Shown one piece after another: positions 1 through 7,334 of a DNA stretch of 64,000 bases (the first letter of the stretch is position 1; the number at the start of each line of letters is the position of its first letter). This DNA comes from Streptomyces diastatochromogenes (GTDB lineage Bacteria > Actinomycetota > Actinomycetes > Streptomycetales > Streptomycetaceae). The position numbers and the translations under genes are program-made. The notes beneath the pieces were generated by a model. That model saw only the letters and a list, made by a program, of their open reading frames with translations. It was not told the origin of the DNA and searched no databases. Location of the stretch: contig NZ_MCGQ01000044.1 of the NCBI RefSeq assembly GCF_002242805.1, positions 41,581 through 105,580 on the forward strand, given 5' to 3'.

Positions 1-69
1 CTCCAGCGTCTCCTCCATCGTGATCACGTGTTCGGGTACGGACACCGAGGGTCTGCACAAAGTCGCCAT
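1..69 (-). CDS. rppA: Type III polyketide synthase RppA, N-terminus only (partial)
   Basis: The reverse strand from 69 to the window edge reads MATLCRPSVSVPEHVITMEE followed by TLE. I recognise this as the N-terminus of RppA, 1,3,6,8-tetrahydroxynaphthalene synthase, the type III polyketide synthase that condenses five malonyl-CoA units to a melanin-type pigment precursor. Only 23 codons are present, so the catalytic Cys-His-Asn triad lies outside the window. The start is the ATG at 69-67. The gene diverges from the TenA-like gene at 234 across a 164-bp gap. The family call rests on recalled N-terminal identity and is fairly confident; nothing can be said of the rest of the protein. Confidence 0.75.
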   Translation of the reverse strand, partial: MATLCRPSVSVPEHVITMEETLE

Positions 70-233
70 GAGCCGTCCCTGCTTTCGCCGTCCGGCGGGC
101 CTGCGCCCACCGGTCAGAAGGTGGTCCACCCAGGTTCACCCGAGGGGGCGACTATCTCTCGTCGGGTTACTCCGAATCGGGGACAACGGGTAGGGATCGG
201 ACCTGGAGCCCGTACGACCCCTCGGAGGACCCG
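70..233. promoter_or_regulatory. Divergent intergenic region between rppA and the TenA-like gene
   Basis: This 164-bp gap must hold the promoters of both divergent genes. A GGAGG ribosome-binding site lies a few bases before the ATG at 234. A GGGTAG element near 188 resembles the -10 of stress-sigma promoters, but I found no convincingly spaced -35 partner. Confidence 0.35.
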
Positions 234-896
234 ATGACGCTCACGGCCGCTGAACTACTGGCCGCCACGACCGCCCGACTCGCCCCCGACCCCCAGACCA
301 ACTCCCTGGTCCCGCTGATCGCCAGGGGCGAGGCGAGCCGCGAGACCCTCGCCGCCCTGGCCCTGGAACAGCGGTGGGTGATCGCCGCCGACCACCGCTC
401 CTTCCTGCACCTGGCCGAACGCGCGGCCGACAGCCCCGCGGCCACCGCCTTCTTCACCTCGCTCGCCGAGGGCGAGGCACTGGCGGGGGAGCATCTGGCG
501 GCGTTCGCCGAGGAGAGCGGCGTGACCGAGGAGCGGACCCGCTCCCACCCACCCCGCCCCGGCTGCCAGGCCTACCCCGCCTACGTGGCCTGGCTGGCCC
601 TCAACGGCTCACCGGCCGACGTGATCCTGGCCCTCACCGCCAACTTCTCGGCGTGGGGTGGCTATTGCGCCCGCATCGCCGAAGGCCTCCGCCGCCACTA
701 CGGCTTCTCGGACGAGGCCAGCGCCTTCTTCGACTTCTTCGCGCAACCTGCCCCCGACCTGGACGCGCAGGCGACGGCGGCGGTACAGACGGCCCTGGAC
801 ACCGGCCGTCTGAACACCGACATGGCGCACACCTACGGAAGTCTGCTTCAGTCCTACGAGGCGATGTTCTGGGACTCGCTGAGGGAAACCCCCTAG
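234..896 (+). CDS. TenA/thiaminase-II-like (heme-oxygenase fold) protein
   Basis: 220 aa, all-helical and cytoplasmic, with the layout of the TenA/PqqC superfamily. Conserved-looking features are an early acidic and aromatic helix (around residues 45-60, QRWVIAADHRSFL) and a Cys at 145 in a GGYCARI segment, close to where TenA enzymes carry their catalytic Cys. TenA proteins hydrolyse aminopyrimidine thiamin-salvage intermediates, but many Streptomyces members are functionally unassigned and no thiamin genes are adjacent. The ATG at 234 has a GGAGG site upstream. It stops 6 bp before the convergent small gene at 903. The fold is fairly sure; the substrate is unknown. Confidence 0.7.
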   Translation: MTLTAAELLAATTARLAPDPQTNSLVPLIARGEASRETLAALALEQRWVIAADHRSFLHLAERAADSPAATAFFTSLAEGEALAGEHLAAFAEESGVTEERTRSHPPRPGCQAYPAYVAWLALNGSPADVILALTANFSAWGGYCARIAEGLRRHYGFSDEASAFFDFFAQPAPDLDAQATAAVQTALDTGRLNTDMAHTYGSLLQSYEAMFWDSLRETP

Positions 897-902
897 GACG
901 AC

Positions 903-1133
903 CTACGGCGCCCCACTGCTGTGCGCGATACACGCCACGTCGATACGATCCGCCAGCTTCGCCAACTCAATGGTCAGCGCAGCCACCGTGTCCTCATCAA
1001 GCTGCTCCCCGGCCTCGACAAGATGCAGCCACCGCCCACCCACGGTCCGCAACAACTTACTCACGTCGGCCGCAGCCACCTGCAAGGACCCGCGGTCGTC
1101 GACGATCAGAGGCAGAGTCACTTCGCGGTTCAC
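903..1133 (-). CDS. Small DUF6213-like conserved actinobacterial protein
   Basis: 76 aa starting at GTG 1133 (VNREVTLPLIVDDRG...). Homologues I recall begin at this VNREV-type sequence, so I prefer it to the longer upstream frame. It is an acidic, soluble protein with two probable helices (DVSKLLRTV and DTVAALTIELAKLADRIDV) and no catalytic motif. It lies 25 bp downstream of the aldehyde dehydrogenase gene on the same strand and could be co-transcribed. The family appears widespread in Streptomyces, and its function is unknown. Confidence 0.6.
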   Translation of the reverse strand: MNREVTLPLIVDDRGSLQVAAADVSKLLRTVGGRWLHLVEAGEQLDEDTVAALTIELAKLADRIDVACIAHSSGAP

Positions 1134-1158
1134 AAACGGGATGGTAGCCGCGCAGCGC

Positions 1159-2544
1159 TCACGCACCCTGCCAAACCGTGGTGATGTTGCAGAACTCCCG
1201 GATTCCGTGCCCGGACAGCTCACGTCCGTACCCGGACCGCTTCACACCGCCGAACGGGAACGCCGGGTGGGAGGCGGTCATCCCGTTGACGTACACGCCA
1301 CCCGCCTCCAGATCCCGCGCGAACCGCTCCACCTCGTTCTCGTCCCGCGTCCACACGTTCGAACTCAGCCCGAAGAAGGAGTCGTTCGCGATCAGGATCG
1401 CCTCGTCCAGGTCGCCGGCCCGGTACAGCGTGGCGACCGGCCCGAACGCCTCCTCGCGGTGGATGCGCATCTCCCGGGTGATGCCCGCCAGGACGGTCGG
1501 CGGGTAGTACCAGCCCGGCCAGTTGGGGCGTTCCCCGCCGCACAGCACCTGGGCACCGCTGCGCTTCGCGTCGTCGACCAGCTCCTCCAGGTCGGCCCGC
1601 CCCTGCTCGGAGGAGAGCGGCCCGATCTCGGTGCTCTCCTCCAGCGGGTCGCCGATCTTCAGCGCCTTCATGCCCGCGACGAACTTCTCGGCGAAGGCGT
1701 CGTACGCGTCGGTGTGCACGATGAACCGCTTGGCCGCGATGCACGACTGTCCGTTGTTCTGCACCCGCGCGGTCACGGCGACCTGCGCCGCCCGGTCGAG
1801 GTCGGCGGAGGGCATGACGACGAACGGGTCGCTGCCGCCCAGCTCCAGCACCGTTTTCTTGATCATCTCGCCGGAGGTGGCGGCGACGGCCCGCCCGGCC
1901 GGCTCGCTGCCCGTGAGCGTCGCTGCCTTCACCCGCTCGTCGCGCAGGATGGCGTCGACCGCTCCCGAGCCGACCAGCAGCGTCTGGAAACAGCCCTCCT
2001 TGAAGCCCGCCCGGTGGAACAGGTCCTCCAGGTACAGGGCTGTCTGGGGGACGTTCGAGGCGTGCTTGAGCAGGCCCACGTTGCCGGCCATCAGCGCGGG
2101 CGCGGCGAAGCGGATCACCTGCCACAGGGGGAAGTTCCACGGCATCACCGCGAGGACGGGCCCGATCGGCCGGTAGTGGACCCGGACCCGGGAGGCGCCG
2201 GAGTCCCGCACGTCCGACTCGGCCGGTACCTCGTCGGCGAGCAGTCCCTCGGCGCGTTCGGCGTACCAGCGCATCGCCTTGGCGCACTTCGCGGCCTCCG
2301 CGCGGGCCTGCTTGACCGGCTTGCCCATCTCGGTGGTCATGACCCGGCCGATCTCCTGCTGGTCCTCGTCCAGCAGGTCGGCGGCCTTGTTCAGCAGTCG
2401 GGAGCGTTCGGCGAACGTGGTAGTCCGGTACGTGCGGAACGTCGCCTCGGCGAGCTGGAGCCGGCGTTCCAGCTCTTCCTCGCCCATGGCCTCGTACGTC
2501 TTGAGCGTCTCGCCGTTCGCCGGGTTCACCGTCGCGATGGGCAT
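1159..2544 (-). CDS. gabD: NADP-dependent succinate-semialdehyde dehydrogenase
   Basis: 461 aa of the aldehyde dehydrogenase superfamily, closest in feel to the GabD1 group. It oxidises succinate semialdehyde to succinate (GABA shunt). Visible motifs are PWNFPL with Asn137, the cofactor-binding Lys160, the general base Glu234 in LELGGSDPF, and the nucleophile Cys268 in NNGQSCIA. The start is ATG 2544, with GGGAGG six bases upstream; the longer open frame to 2604 lacks a site. No GABA transaminase is adjacent, so the physiological aldehyde is inferred. Length is normal and all catalytic residues are intact. Confidence 0.88.
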   Translation of the reverse strand: MPIATVNPANGETLKTYEAMGEEELERRLQLAEATFRTYRTTTFAERSRLLNKAADLLDEDQQEIGRVMTTEMGKPVKQARAEAAKCAKAMRWYAERAEGLLADEVPAESDVRDSGASRVRVHYRPIGPVLAVMPWNFPLWQVIRFAAPALMAGNVGLLKHASNVPQTALYLEDLFHRAGFKEGCFQTLLVGSGAVDAILRDERVKAATLTGSEPAGRAVAATSGEMIKKTVLELGGSDPFVVMPSADLDRAAQVAVTARVQNNGQSCIAAKRFIVHTDAYDAFAEKFVAGMKALKIGDPLEESTEIGPLSSEQGRADLEELVDDAKRSGAQVLCGGERPNWPGWYYPPTVLAGITREMRIHREEAFGPVATLYRAGDLDEAILIANDSFFGLSSNVWTRDENEVERFARDLEAGGVYVNGMTASHPAFPFGGVKRSGYGRELSGHGIREFCNITTVWQGA

Positions 2545-2619
2545 GGCTGACCTCCCTGGGAGCGGTCTTGCTTCGACCTTCGCGCGCGGCGCTGCCGACC
2601 GCAACGCGTAGCACCCCCT

Positions 2620-3093
2620 TCAGCCCGAGTGCTCCGCCAGCCGGTCGAGAAACGCGGCCTGAGCCGTGACGACCAGCTCACGGGCCCGGTCCAGCCCGAA
2701 CCACGCCACCCGGTCCAGCTCCGGGAACTCCTGGGTCCGCCCGGACCTCGGCGGCCACTCCATGGTGAAGGTGCCGGGCTCGATCGCCTCCGGGTCCAGG
2801 TCCGCCTCGATCGCCCATACGGTCACGATCTTGCCGTTGGCCTGCGCGACCTCGCCCAGCGGTACGGCCTCCCCGTCGGGCGGGGCAAGGCCCAGCTCCT
2901 CCCGGAACTCGCGCCGGGCCGCCTCCCAGGCGGGCTCGTCCGGCTCGTACTCGCCCTTGGGCACGGTCCACGCTCCCGCGTCCTTCTTCGCGAAGAAGGG
3001 ACCGCCCATATGGCCGAGCAACACCTCCAGCCCCTCGTCGCTGTGCCGGAACAACAGCAGTCCCGCGCTGCGCTTCGTCGTCCGCACCGTCAC
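2620..3093 (-). CDS. NUDIX hydrolase
   Basis: 157 aa from GTG 3093 (VTVRTTKRSAGLLLF). It has a perfect Nudix box GX5EX7REUXEEXGU at residues 47-69 (G47, E53, R61, E62, E65, E66, G68), which binds divalent metal and cleaves nucleoside-diphosphate-X bonds. It overlaps the upstream DNA ligase gene by 4 bp (GTGA), so it is probably translationally coupled. Ligase-NUDIX pairing suggests nucleotide-pool sanitation alongside repair, but the substrate cannot be read from sequence. The much longer open frame on this strand (to 4017) is a shadow of the ligase. Confidence 0.85.
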   Translation of the reverse strand: MTVRTTKRSAGLLLFRHSDEGLEVLLGHMGGPFFAKKDAGAWTVPKGEYEPDEPAWEAARREFREELGLAPPDGEAVPLGEVAQANGKIVTVWAIEADLDPEAIEPGTFTMEWPPRSGRTQEFPELDRVAWFGLDRARELVVTAQAAFLDRLAEHSG

Positions 3094-4628
3094 GGCTTGA
3101 CCTCCGGATGGGCCGCCAGCAGGGCCTCCACCGTATCGGCCTCCTCGGCCCTCTTGTCCTCGCGGTAGCGGACCACGCGGGCGAAGCGCAGGGTGACGCC
3201 GGCCGGGTAGCGGGAGGAGCGCTGCAGGCCGTCGTAGGCGATCTCCACGACGAGTTCCGGGCGTACGGTGACCAACCGGCCGTCGTCCGCGACGGCCAGC
3301 TCCCGCAGCCGCTCGGTCTGCCAGGCGAGCATCGCGTCGGTCATGCCCTTGAAGGTCTTGCCGAGCATCGCGAAGGTGCCGTCCGGGTTGCGGGCGCCGA
3401 GGTGCAGGTTGGAGAGCTTGCCGGTGCGGCGGCCGTGGCCCCACTCGGCGGCCAGCACGACGAGGTCGAGCGTGTGCACGGGCTTGACCTTCAGCCAGGA
3501 CGCACCGCGCCGGCCCGCGCTGTAGGGGGCGTCCAGCGCCTTGACGACCACGCCCTCGTGGCCACGGGCGAGGGTGTCGGCGAGGAACCGTTCCGCCTCG
3601 GGGATGTGCTGCGGCCCCGACGCCACGGCCCGGCGGACCCGCATCGGCCCGGGCACCAGATCGACCAGCAGCGCGTGCCGTTCGGCGAACGGGAGGTCGA
3701 GCACGTCCAGGCCGCCGACCAGCAGCACGTCGAAGAAGACCGGCGAGACCGGCACCTCCTCGGCGGCCTTCGCCACGTCGGTACGGGAGCCCACCCGGCC
3801 GGCGATCTCCTGGAAGGAGCGGGGCCGGCCGTCCGCGCCGAAGGAGATCACCTCCCCGTCGAGGATGAACCGGTCGCTCGACAACCCCAGGGCCGCCCGG
3901 GTCACTTCGGGCAGCCGGTCGGTGATGTCGTCCAGCGTGCGGGTGTGGATCCGTACCGCGCTGCCCTCCCGGTGGACCTGGACCCGGATGCCGTCCAGCT
4001 TCTCCTCCACCGCGCACGAGCCCAGCTTCTCGACCGCCTCGGCCACCGAGGAGGCGCTCTGCGCCAGCATCGGCAGCACCGGGCGGCCGACCGTGAGCCG
4101 GAACCGGTCCAGCGCCCCGGGCCCCTCGGCGAGCAGGGCCTGCGCCACCGTCTGCAGCGACCCGGCGAGCATCACCGCCCGTCGCACGTCCGCCGGATCC
4201 GCGCCGGTCGCCCGGGCCAGACCCTCCACGGCGACCGCGTCCAGCGCGCCCTGCCGGACCTCGCCGGTGAGCAGGCCGTGCAGGAAGCGCTGCTCCGCCT
4301 CGGTGGCCGCGCCCATCAGCTCGCCGACGATCCGGGCCCGCTCCGCCTGGGAACCGGCCCCGGACACCTTGCCCAGCTCGCCGAGCCGGGCGTCGACCTC
4401 CCGCACGGTCAGGGAGGGCTCGGCGGCCGGCGGGACCGCGCGGCTCAGCACCTTCCAGCCGACGCCGAGCCGTCCCTGGGGGAGCCGTCCGGCCAGGTAG
4501 GGGATGACGATCGGCACGTCGTCCGCCTCCGCGTCCCGGAACAGCTCCGCGAGCAGCGCGGTCTTACGGGACCGGGCCGCCGTCGCGGCGACCTCCCGGG
4601 ACACCTCGGCGAGCCGGGCCAGCAGCAT
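3090..4628 (-). CDS. lig: ATP-dependent DNA ligase
   Basis: 512 aa with the standard order: an N-terminal DNA-binding domain (about 1-180), an adenylation domain with the AMP-accepting Lys210 in the EEKLDGIR motif, and a C-terminal OB-fold (about 390-512). Motif III-like FFDVLLV, motif IV-like EGVVVK and motif V-like SWLKVKP are all visible. It seals nicks in duplex DNA using ATP and is an accessory ligase beside the essential NAD-dependent LigA; in actinobacteria such enzymes are linked to repair. ATG 4628 is chosen because the protein start MLLARLAEVSREV matches the family. It is followed by an overlapping NUDIX gene. Confidence 0.9.
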   Translation of the reverse strand: MLLARLAEVSREVAATAARSRKTALLAELFRDAEADDVPIVIPYLAGRLPQGRLGVGWKVLSRAVPPAAEPSLTVREVDARLGELGKVSGAGSQAERARIVGELMGAATEAEQRFLHGLLTGEVRQGALDAVAVEGLARATGADPADVRRAVMLAGSLQTVAQALLAEGPGALDRFRLTVGRPVLPMLAQSASSVAEAVEKLGSCAVEEKLDGIRVQVHREGSAVRIHTRTLDDITDRLPEVTRAALGLSSDRFILDGEVISFGADGRPRSFQEIAGRVGSRTDVAKAAEEVPVSPVFFDVLLVGGLDVLDLPFAERHALLVDLVPGPMRVRRAVASGPQHIPEAERFLADTLARGHEGVVVKALDAPYSAGRRGASWLKVKPVHTLDLVVLAAEWGHGRRTGKLSNLHLGARNPDGTFAMLGKTFKGMTDAMLAWQTERLRELAVADDGRLVTVRPELVVEIAYDGLQRSSRYPAGVTLRFARVVRYREDKRAEEADTVEALLAAHPEVKP

Positions 4629-4658
4629 GCAGTCATGGTTGCACCGCAGGCGCGGGCT

Positions 4659-5588
4659 CTACACCCGCACGGCCGCGTCGAGGTCGGCGAAGAGCAGCTC
4701 GCCGTTGATCGCCGCACCGGCCCGGTACCCCCGGCTCGCCGCGTTCACCACCTGCTCGGCGAAGCCGCTCACGTTGCCCGCCGCCCACAGACCCGGCACC
4801 GTCGTCAGGCCCCGCTCGTCGATCACCGGGAAACTGCCGAACGGCGTCTCGCGCAGCTCCGCACCCAGCCGCACCAGCAGGTCGTTCTGTGGAACGGCCC
4901 GTGGTGCGACGTACAGCACCTCGCGCTCGTGGACCGTGCCGTCCGCGAGCCGGACGCCGGTGAGCCGGTCCGCCTCGGCGAGCACCTCCGCGACCTCACC
5001 GGGTACGACGGTCACCCGGGCGGCGGCCAGCCTGCGCCGGTCCTCGTCCGTCAGCTCCGTCTCCCGCACCTCGTGCAGGAAGAACCGCACATCCTTCGAC
5101 CACTGGGTCACCATCAGCGCCTGGTGCACGCTCATCGGGCCGCTCGCGAGCACGCCGGTCGCCCGGTCCCGGACCTCCCAGCCGTGGCAGTACGGGCAGT
5201 GGACCACGTCCCGGCCGAACCGCTCGGCGATCCCCGGGACCGGCGGCAGCTCGTCCTTCAGGCCGGTGGCGACGACCAGCTGACGCGCCCGTACGGTCCG
5301 GCCGCTCGCTAGCACCACGGTGAAGTCCTCGCCCCTGGTCGCGTCCACGACCCGGTCCCGGACCAGTTCCACGCCGTACCGGGCGATCTCCTCGCGCCCG
5401 ACGGCCAGGAACTCGGCGGGCGACATGCCGTCCCGGGTCAGATAGCCCTGCAGGTGTGCGGACGGCGCGTTGCGCGGCTCGCCCGCGTCGACCACCAGGG
5501 TGCGCCGCCGGGCCCGGCCCAGCACCAGCGCGGCGGACAGACCGGCCGCGCCGCCTCCGACCACCACCACTTCACAGTTCTCGGTCAT
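4659..5588 (-). CDS. Thioredoxin-reductase-like FAD/NAD(P) oxidoreductase
   Basis: 309 aa with an N-terminal FAD-binding GGGAAG (residues 11-16) and a redox-active CPYC motif at Cys131-Cys134 (HCPYCHGWE), as in low-molecular-weight thioredoxin reductases. A second nucleotide domain follows, but its glycine motif is weak (VLASGPMSVHQAL), so NADPH use is uncertain. A C-terminal ATG-like FAD motif (GLWAAGNVSG) is present. No thioredoxin gene is adjacent, so it may act on another disulfide partner. It starts at ATG 5588 with a GAGGTGG site. It is divergent from the XRE-cupin regulator at 5667, a common pairing that suggests direct regulation. Confidence 0.83.
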   Translation of the reverse strand: MTENCEVVVVGGGAAGLSAALVLGRARRRTLVVDAGEPRNAPSAHLQGYLTRDGMSPAEFLAVGREEIARYGVELVRDRVVDATRGEDFTVVLASGRTVRARQLVVATGLKDELPPVPGIAERFGRDVVHCPYCHGWEVRDRATGVLASGPMSVHQALMVTQWSKDVRFFLHEVRETELTDEDRRRLAAARVTVVPGEVAEVLAEADRLTGVRLADGTVHEREVLYVAPRAVPQNDLLVRLGAELRETPFGSFPVIDERGLTTVPGLWAAGNVSGFAEQVVNAASRGYRAGAAINGELLFADLDAAVRV

Positions 5589-5631
5589 GGTGACCACCTC
5601 CGCGCCCGACGGTCGCCCACACCCTGCCGTG

Positions 5632-5660
5632 TTGACAAACGTCTTTGCCGAATCTGCAAT
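5632..5660 (+). promoter_or_regulatory. Consensus promoter driving an apparently leaderless mRNA
   Basis: TTGACA at 5632-5637 and TGCAAT at 5655-5660 are separated by exactly 17 bp. The predicted transcription start, about 7 bp past the -10, coincides with the ATG at 5667, and there is no ribosome-binding site before that ATG. The regulator mRNA is therefore probably leaderless. Confidence 0.65.
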
Positions 5661-5666
5661 ACGGGC

Positions 5667-6248
5667 ATGAGCACCGAGAGCACCGACGGCGTGCTGGCGG
5701 GCGTGGGCCCGAGGCTCCGGCGGATCCGCAAGGAGCGGGAGGTGACGCTTGCGGCGCTGTCCGAGGCGACCGGCATCTCCGTCAGCACCCTGTCCCGGCT
5801 GGAGTCCGGCCTGCGCAAACCCAGCCTGGAGCTGCTGCTGCCCATCGCGCAGGCCCACCAGGTACCGCTGGACGAGCTGGTCGGCGCCCCGCCGGTCGGC
5901 GACCCCCGGGTGCGCGCGAAGCCCCTCGAACGGCACGGCCGCACCTTCTGGCCGCTGACCCGCCAGCCCGGCGGCCTCCAGGCCTTCAAGGTCCGCGAAC
6001 CCCAACGCAGCCAGGAGCCGGAGCCGCGCACCCACGAGGGCTACGAGTGGCTGTACGTGCTCTCGGGCAGGCTCCGGCTGGTGCTCGGCGAACACGACGT
6101 GGTGCTGTCGGCGGGGGAGGCGGCGGAGTTCGACACCCGGGTGCCGCACTGGTTCGGGTCGACCGGAGAGGGGCCGGTGGAGTTCCTGAGCCTGTTCGGG
6201 CCGCAGGGCGAGCGGATGCACGTACGGGCACGGCCGGCTCGTAAGTGA
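5667..6248 (+). CDS. XRE-family regulator with C-terminal cupin sensor
   Basis: 193 aa. An N-terminal helix-turn-helix (about residues 15-70, with TLAALSEATGISVSTLSRLE as the recognition region) is followed by a cupin beta-barrel (about 105-185, containing HEGYEWLYVLSGRL and a late HWFG). This architecture binds DNA and senses a small ligand, often controlling oxidoreductases or transporters. It is divergent from the thioredoxin-reductase-like gene across 78 bp and probably represses or activates it and itself. The ATG at 5667 is chosen over longer frames because it sits at the predicted transcription start of a consensus promoter. The ligand is unknown. Confidence 0.87.
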   Translation: MSTESTDGVLAGVGPRLRRIRKEREVTLAALSEATGISVSTLSRLESGLRKPSLELLLPIAQAHQVPLDELVGAPPVGDPRVRAKPLERHGRTFWPLTRQPGGLQAFKVREPQRSQEPEPRTHEGYEWLYVLSGRLRLVLGEHDVVLSAGEAAEFDTRVPHWFGSTGEGPVEFLSLFGPQGERMHVRARPARK

Positions 6249-6325
6249 CGTGTCCGAAGTGACGCGCGCGAAGTGACGCGTCCGACTGTTTCGCGAATGG
6301 CAAGCGACCGCTTAGTATGCGGTCG
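6243..6325. promoter_or_regulatory. 14-bp triplicate repeat and dyad upstream of the acyl-CoA dehydrogenase operon
   Basis: Three adjacent near-identical 14-bp units beginning AAGTGACG lie at 6243-6256, 6257-6270 and 6271-6284; the first overlaps the end of the regulator gene. Downstream is a perfect dyad CGACCGC (6305-6311) and GCGGTCG (6319-6325) with a 7-bp AT-rich centre, overlapping a second palindrome AAGCG-AC-CGCTT. The latter is a plausible operator for a TetR-type regulator of the downstream operon; no such regulator is adjacent. Confidence 0.45.
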
Positions 6326-6362
6326 GACCCGGTCAGACGAAGCAGTCCCGTGGAGGCCCCGC

Positions 6363-7334
6363 ATGCAGGCATGGCAAGTGCACGAGAACGGCGAGCCGAG
6401 CGAGGTGATGCGCCTGGCGGAGGTGGAGCGGCCCACGCCCGGCGAGGGTCAGGTGCTGCTGCGGGTGCGCGCCGCCAACATCAACTTCCCGGACGCCCTG
6501 CTGTGCCGGGGCCAGTACCAGGTACGGCCGCCGCTGCCCTTCACGCCCGGGGTGGAGATCTGCGCCGAGACCGAGGACGGCCGCCGGGTGATCGCCAACC
6601 CCGTGCTGCCGCACGGCGGCTTCGCCGAGTACGCGCTCGCCGACGCCCGCGCCCTGCTGCCCGCGCCCGAGTCGCTGGACGACGCCGAGGCCGCCGCGCT
6701 GCACATCGGCTACCAGACGGGCTGGTTCGGCCTGCACCGCCGCGCCCACCTGGAGGCGGGGGAGACCCTGCTCGTGCATGCCGCCGCAGGAGGCGTCGGC
6801 AGCGCGGCCGTGCAGCTCGGCAAGGCGGCCGGGGCCACCGTGATCGGCGTGGTCGGCGGCGCCGACAAGGCCGCCGTCGCCCGGGAGCTGGGCTGTGACG
6901 TGGTCGTCGACCGCCGCACCGAGGACGTCGTCGCGGCCGTGAAGGAGGCCACCGGCGGCCGGGGCGCCGACGTGATCTACGACCCCGTCGGCGGCGCGGC
7001 CTACGCCCAGTCCGCCAAGCTCGTCGCCTTCGAGGGCCGGATCGTCGTCGTCGGCTTCGCCAGCGGCACCATCCCGAGCCCCGCGCTCAACCACGCCCTG
7101 GTGAAGAACTACTCGATCCTCGGCCTCCACTGGGGCCTGTACAACACCAAGAACCCGAAGCTGATCCTGCACTGCCACGAGCGGCTCACCGAGCTGGCCG
7201 CCCAGGGCGCGATCAAGCCGCTGGTGAGCGAGCGGGTGCCGCTGGCGGAGGCCGCGGCCGCCGTGCAGCGGGTCGCCGACGGGGTGACCACCGGCCGGGT
7301 GGCCGTGGTCATGGACAAGGGAGCCGCCGCATGA
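6363..7334 (+). CDS. NADPH:quinone oxidoreductase-family (zinc-independent MDR) protein
   Basis: 323 aa of the medium-chain dehydrogenase/reductase superfamily. It has an N-terminal GroES-like domain (about 1-125) and a Rossmann domain with AAAGGVGSAAVQLGKAAGA near 140, typical of NADPH binding. The zinc-binding cysteines of alcohol dehydrogenases are absent, pointing to the quinone oxidoreductase/enoyl reductase branch. A GGAGG site precedes ATG 6363. Its stop overlaps the next start (ATGA), making it the first gene of a three-gene operon with two acyl-CoA dehydrogenases, so the substrate is more likely an acyl- or enoyl-type compound than a quinone. Confidence 0.82.
   Translation: MQAWQVHENGEPSEVMRLAEVERPTPGEGQVLLRVRAANINFPDALLCRGQYQVRPPLPFTPGVEICAETEDGRRVIANPVLPHGGFAEYALADARALLPAPESLDDAEAAALHIGYQTGWFGLHRRAHLEAGETLLVHAAAGGVGSAAVQLGKAAGATVIGVVGGADKAAVARELGCDVVVDRRTEDVVAAVKEATGGRGADVIYDPVGGAAYAQSAKLVAFEGRIVVVGFASGTIPSPALNHALVKNYSILGLHWGLYNTKNPKLILHCHERLTELAAQGAIKPLVSERVPLAEAAAAVQRVADGVTTGRVAVVMDKGAAA

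Noticed and set aside
234..896. TenA-like gene as a second PqqC
   Set aside because: It shares only the fold. The PqqC signature residues seen at 37322-38062 are absent and no pqq genes adjoin it.
970..2550. Long plus-strand open frame of 526 codons
   Set aside because: It is antisense to the aldehyde dehydrogenase gene, with Arg/Gly/Val/His-rich shadow composition and no start site.
3108..5312. 734-codon plus-strand open frame
   Set aside because: Antisense to the DNA ligase and thioredoxin-reductase-like genes; both of those have intact catalytic motifs.
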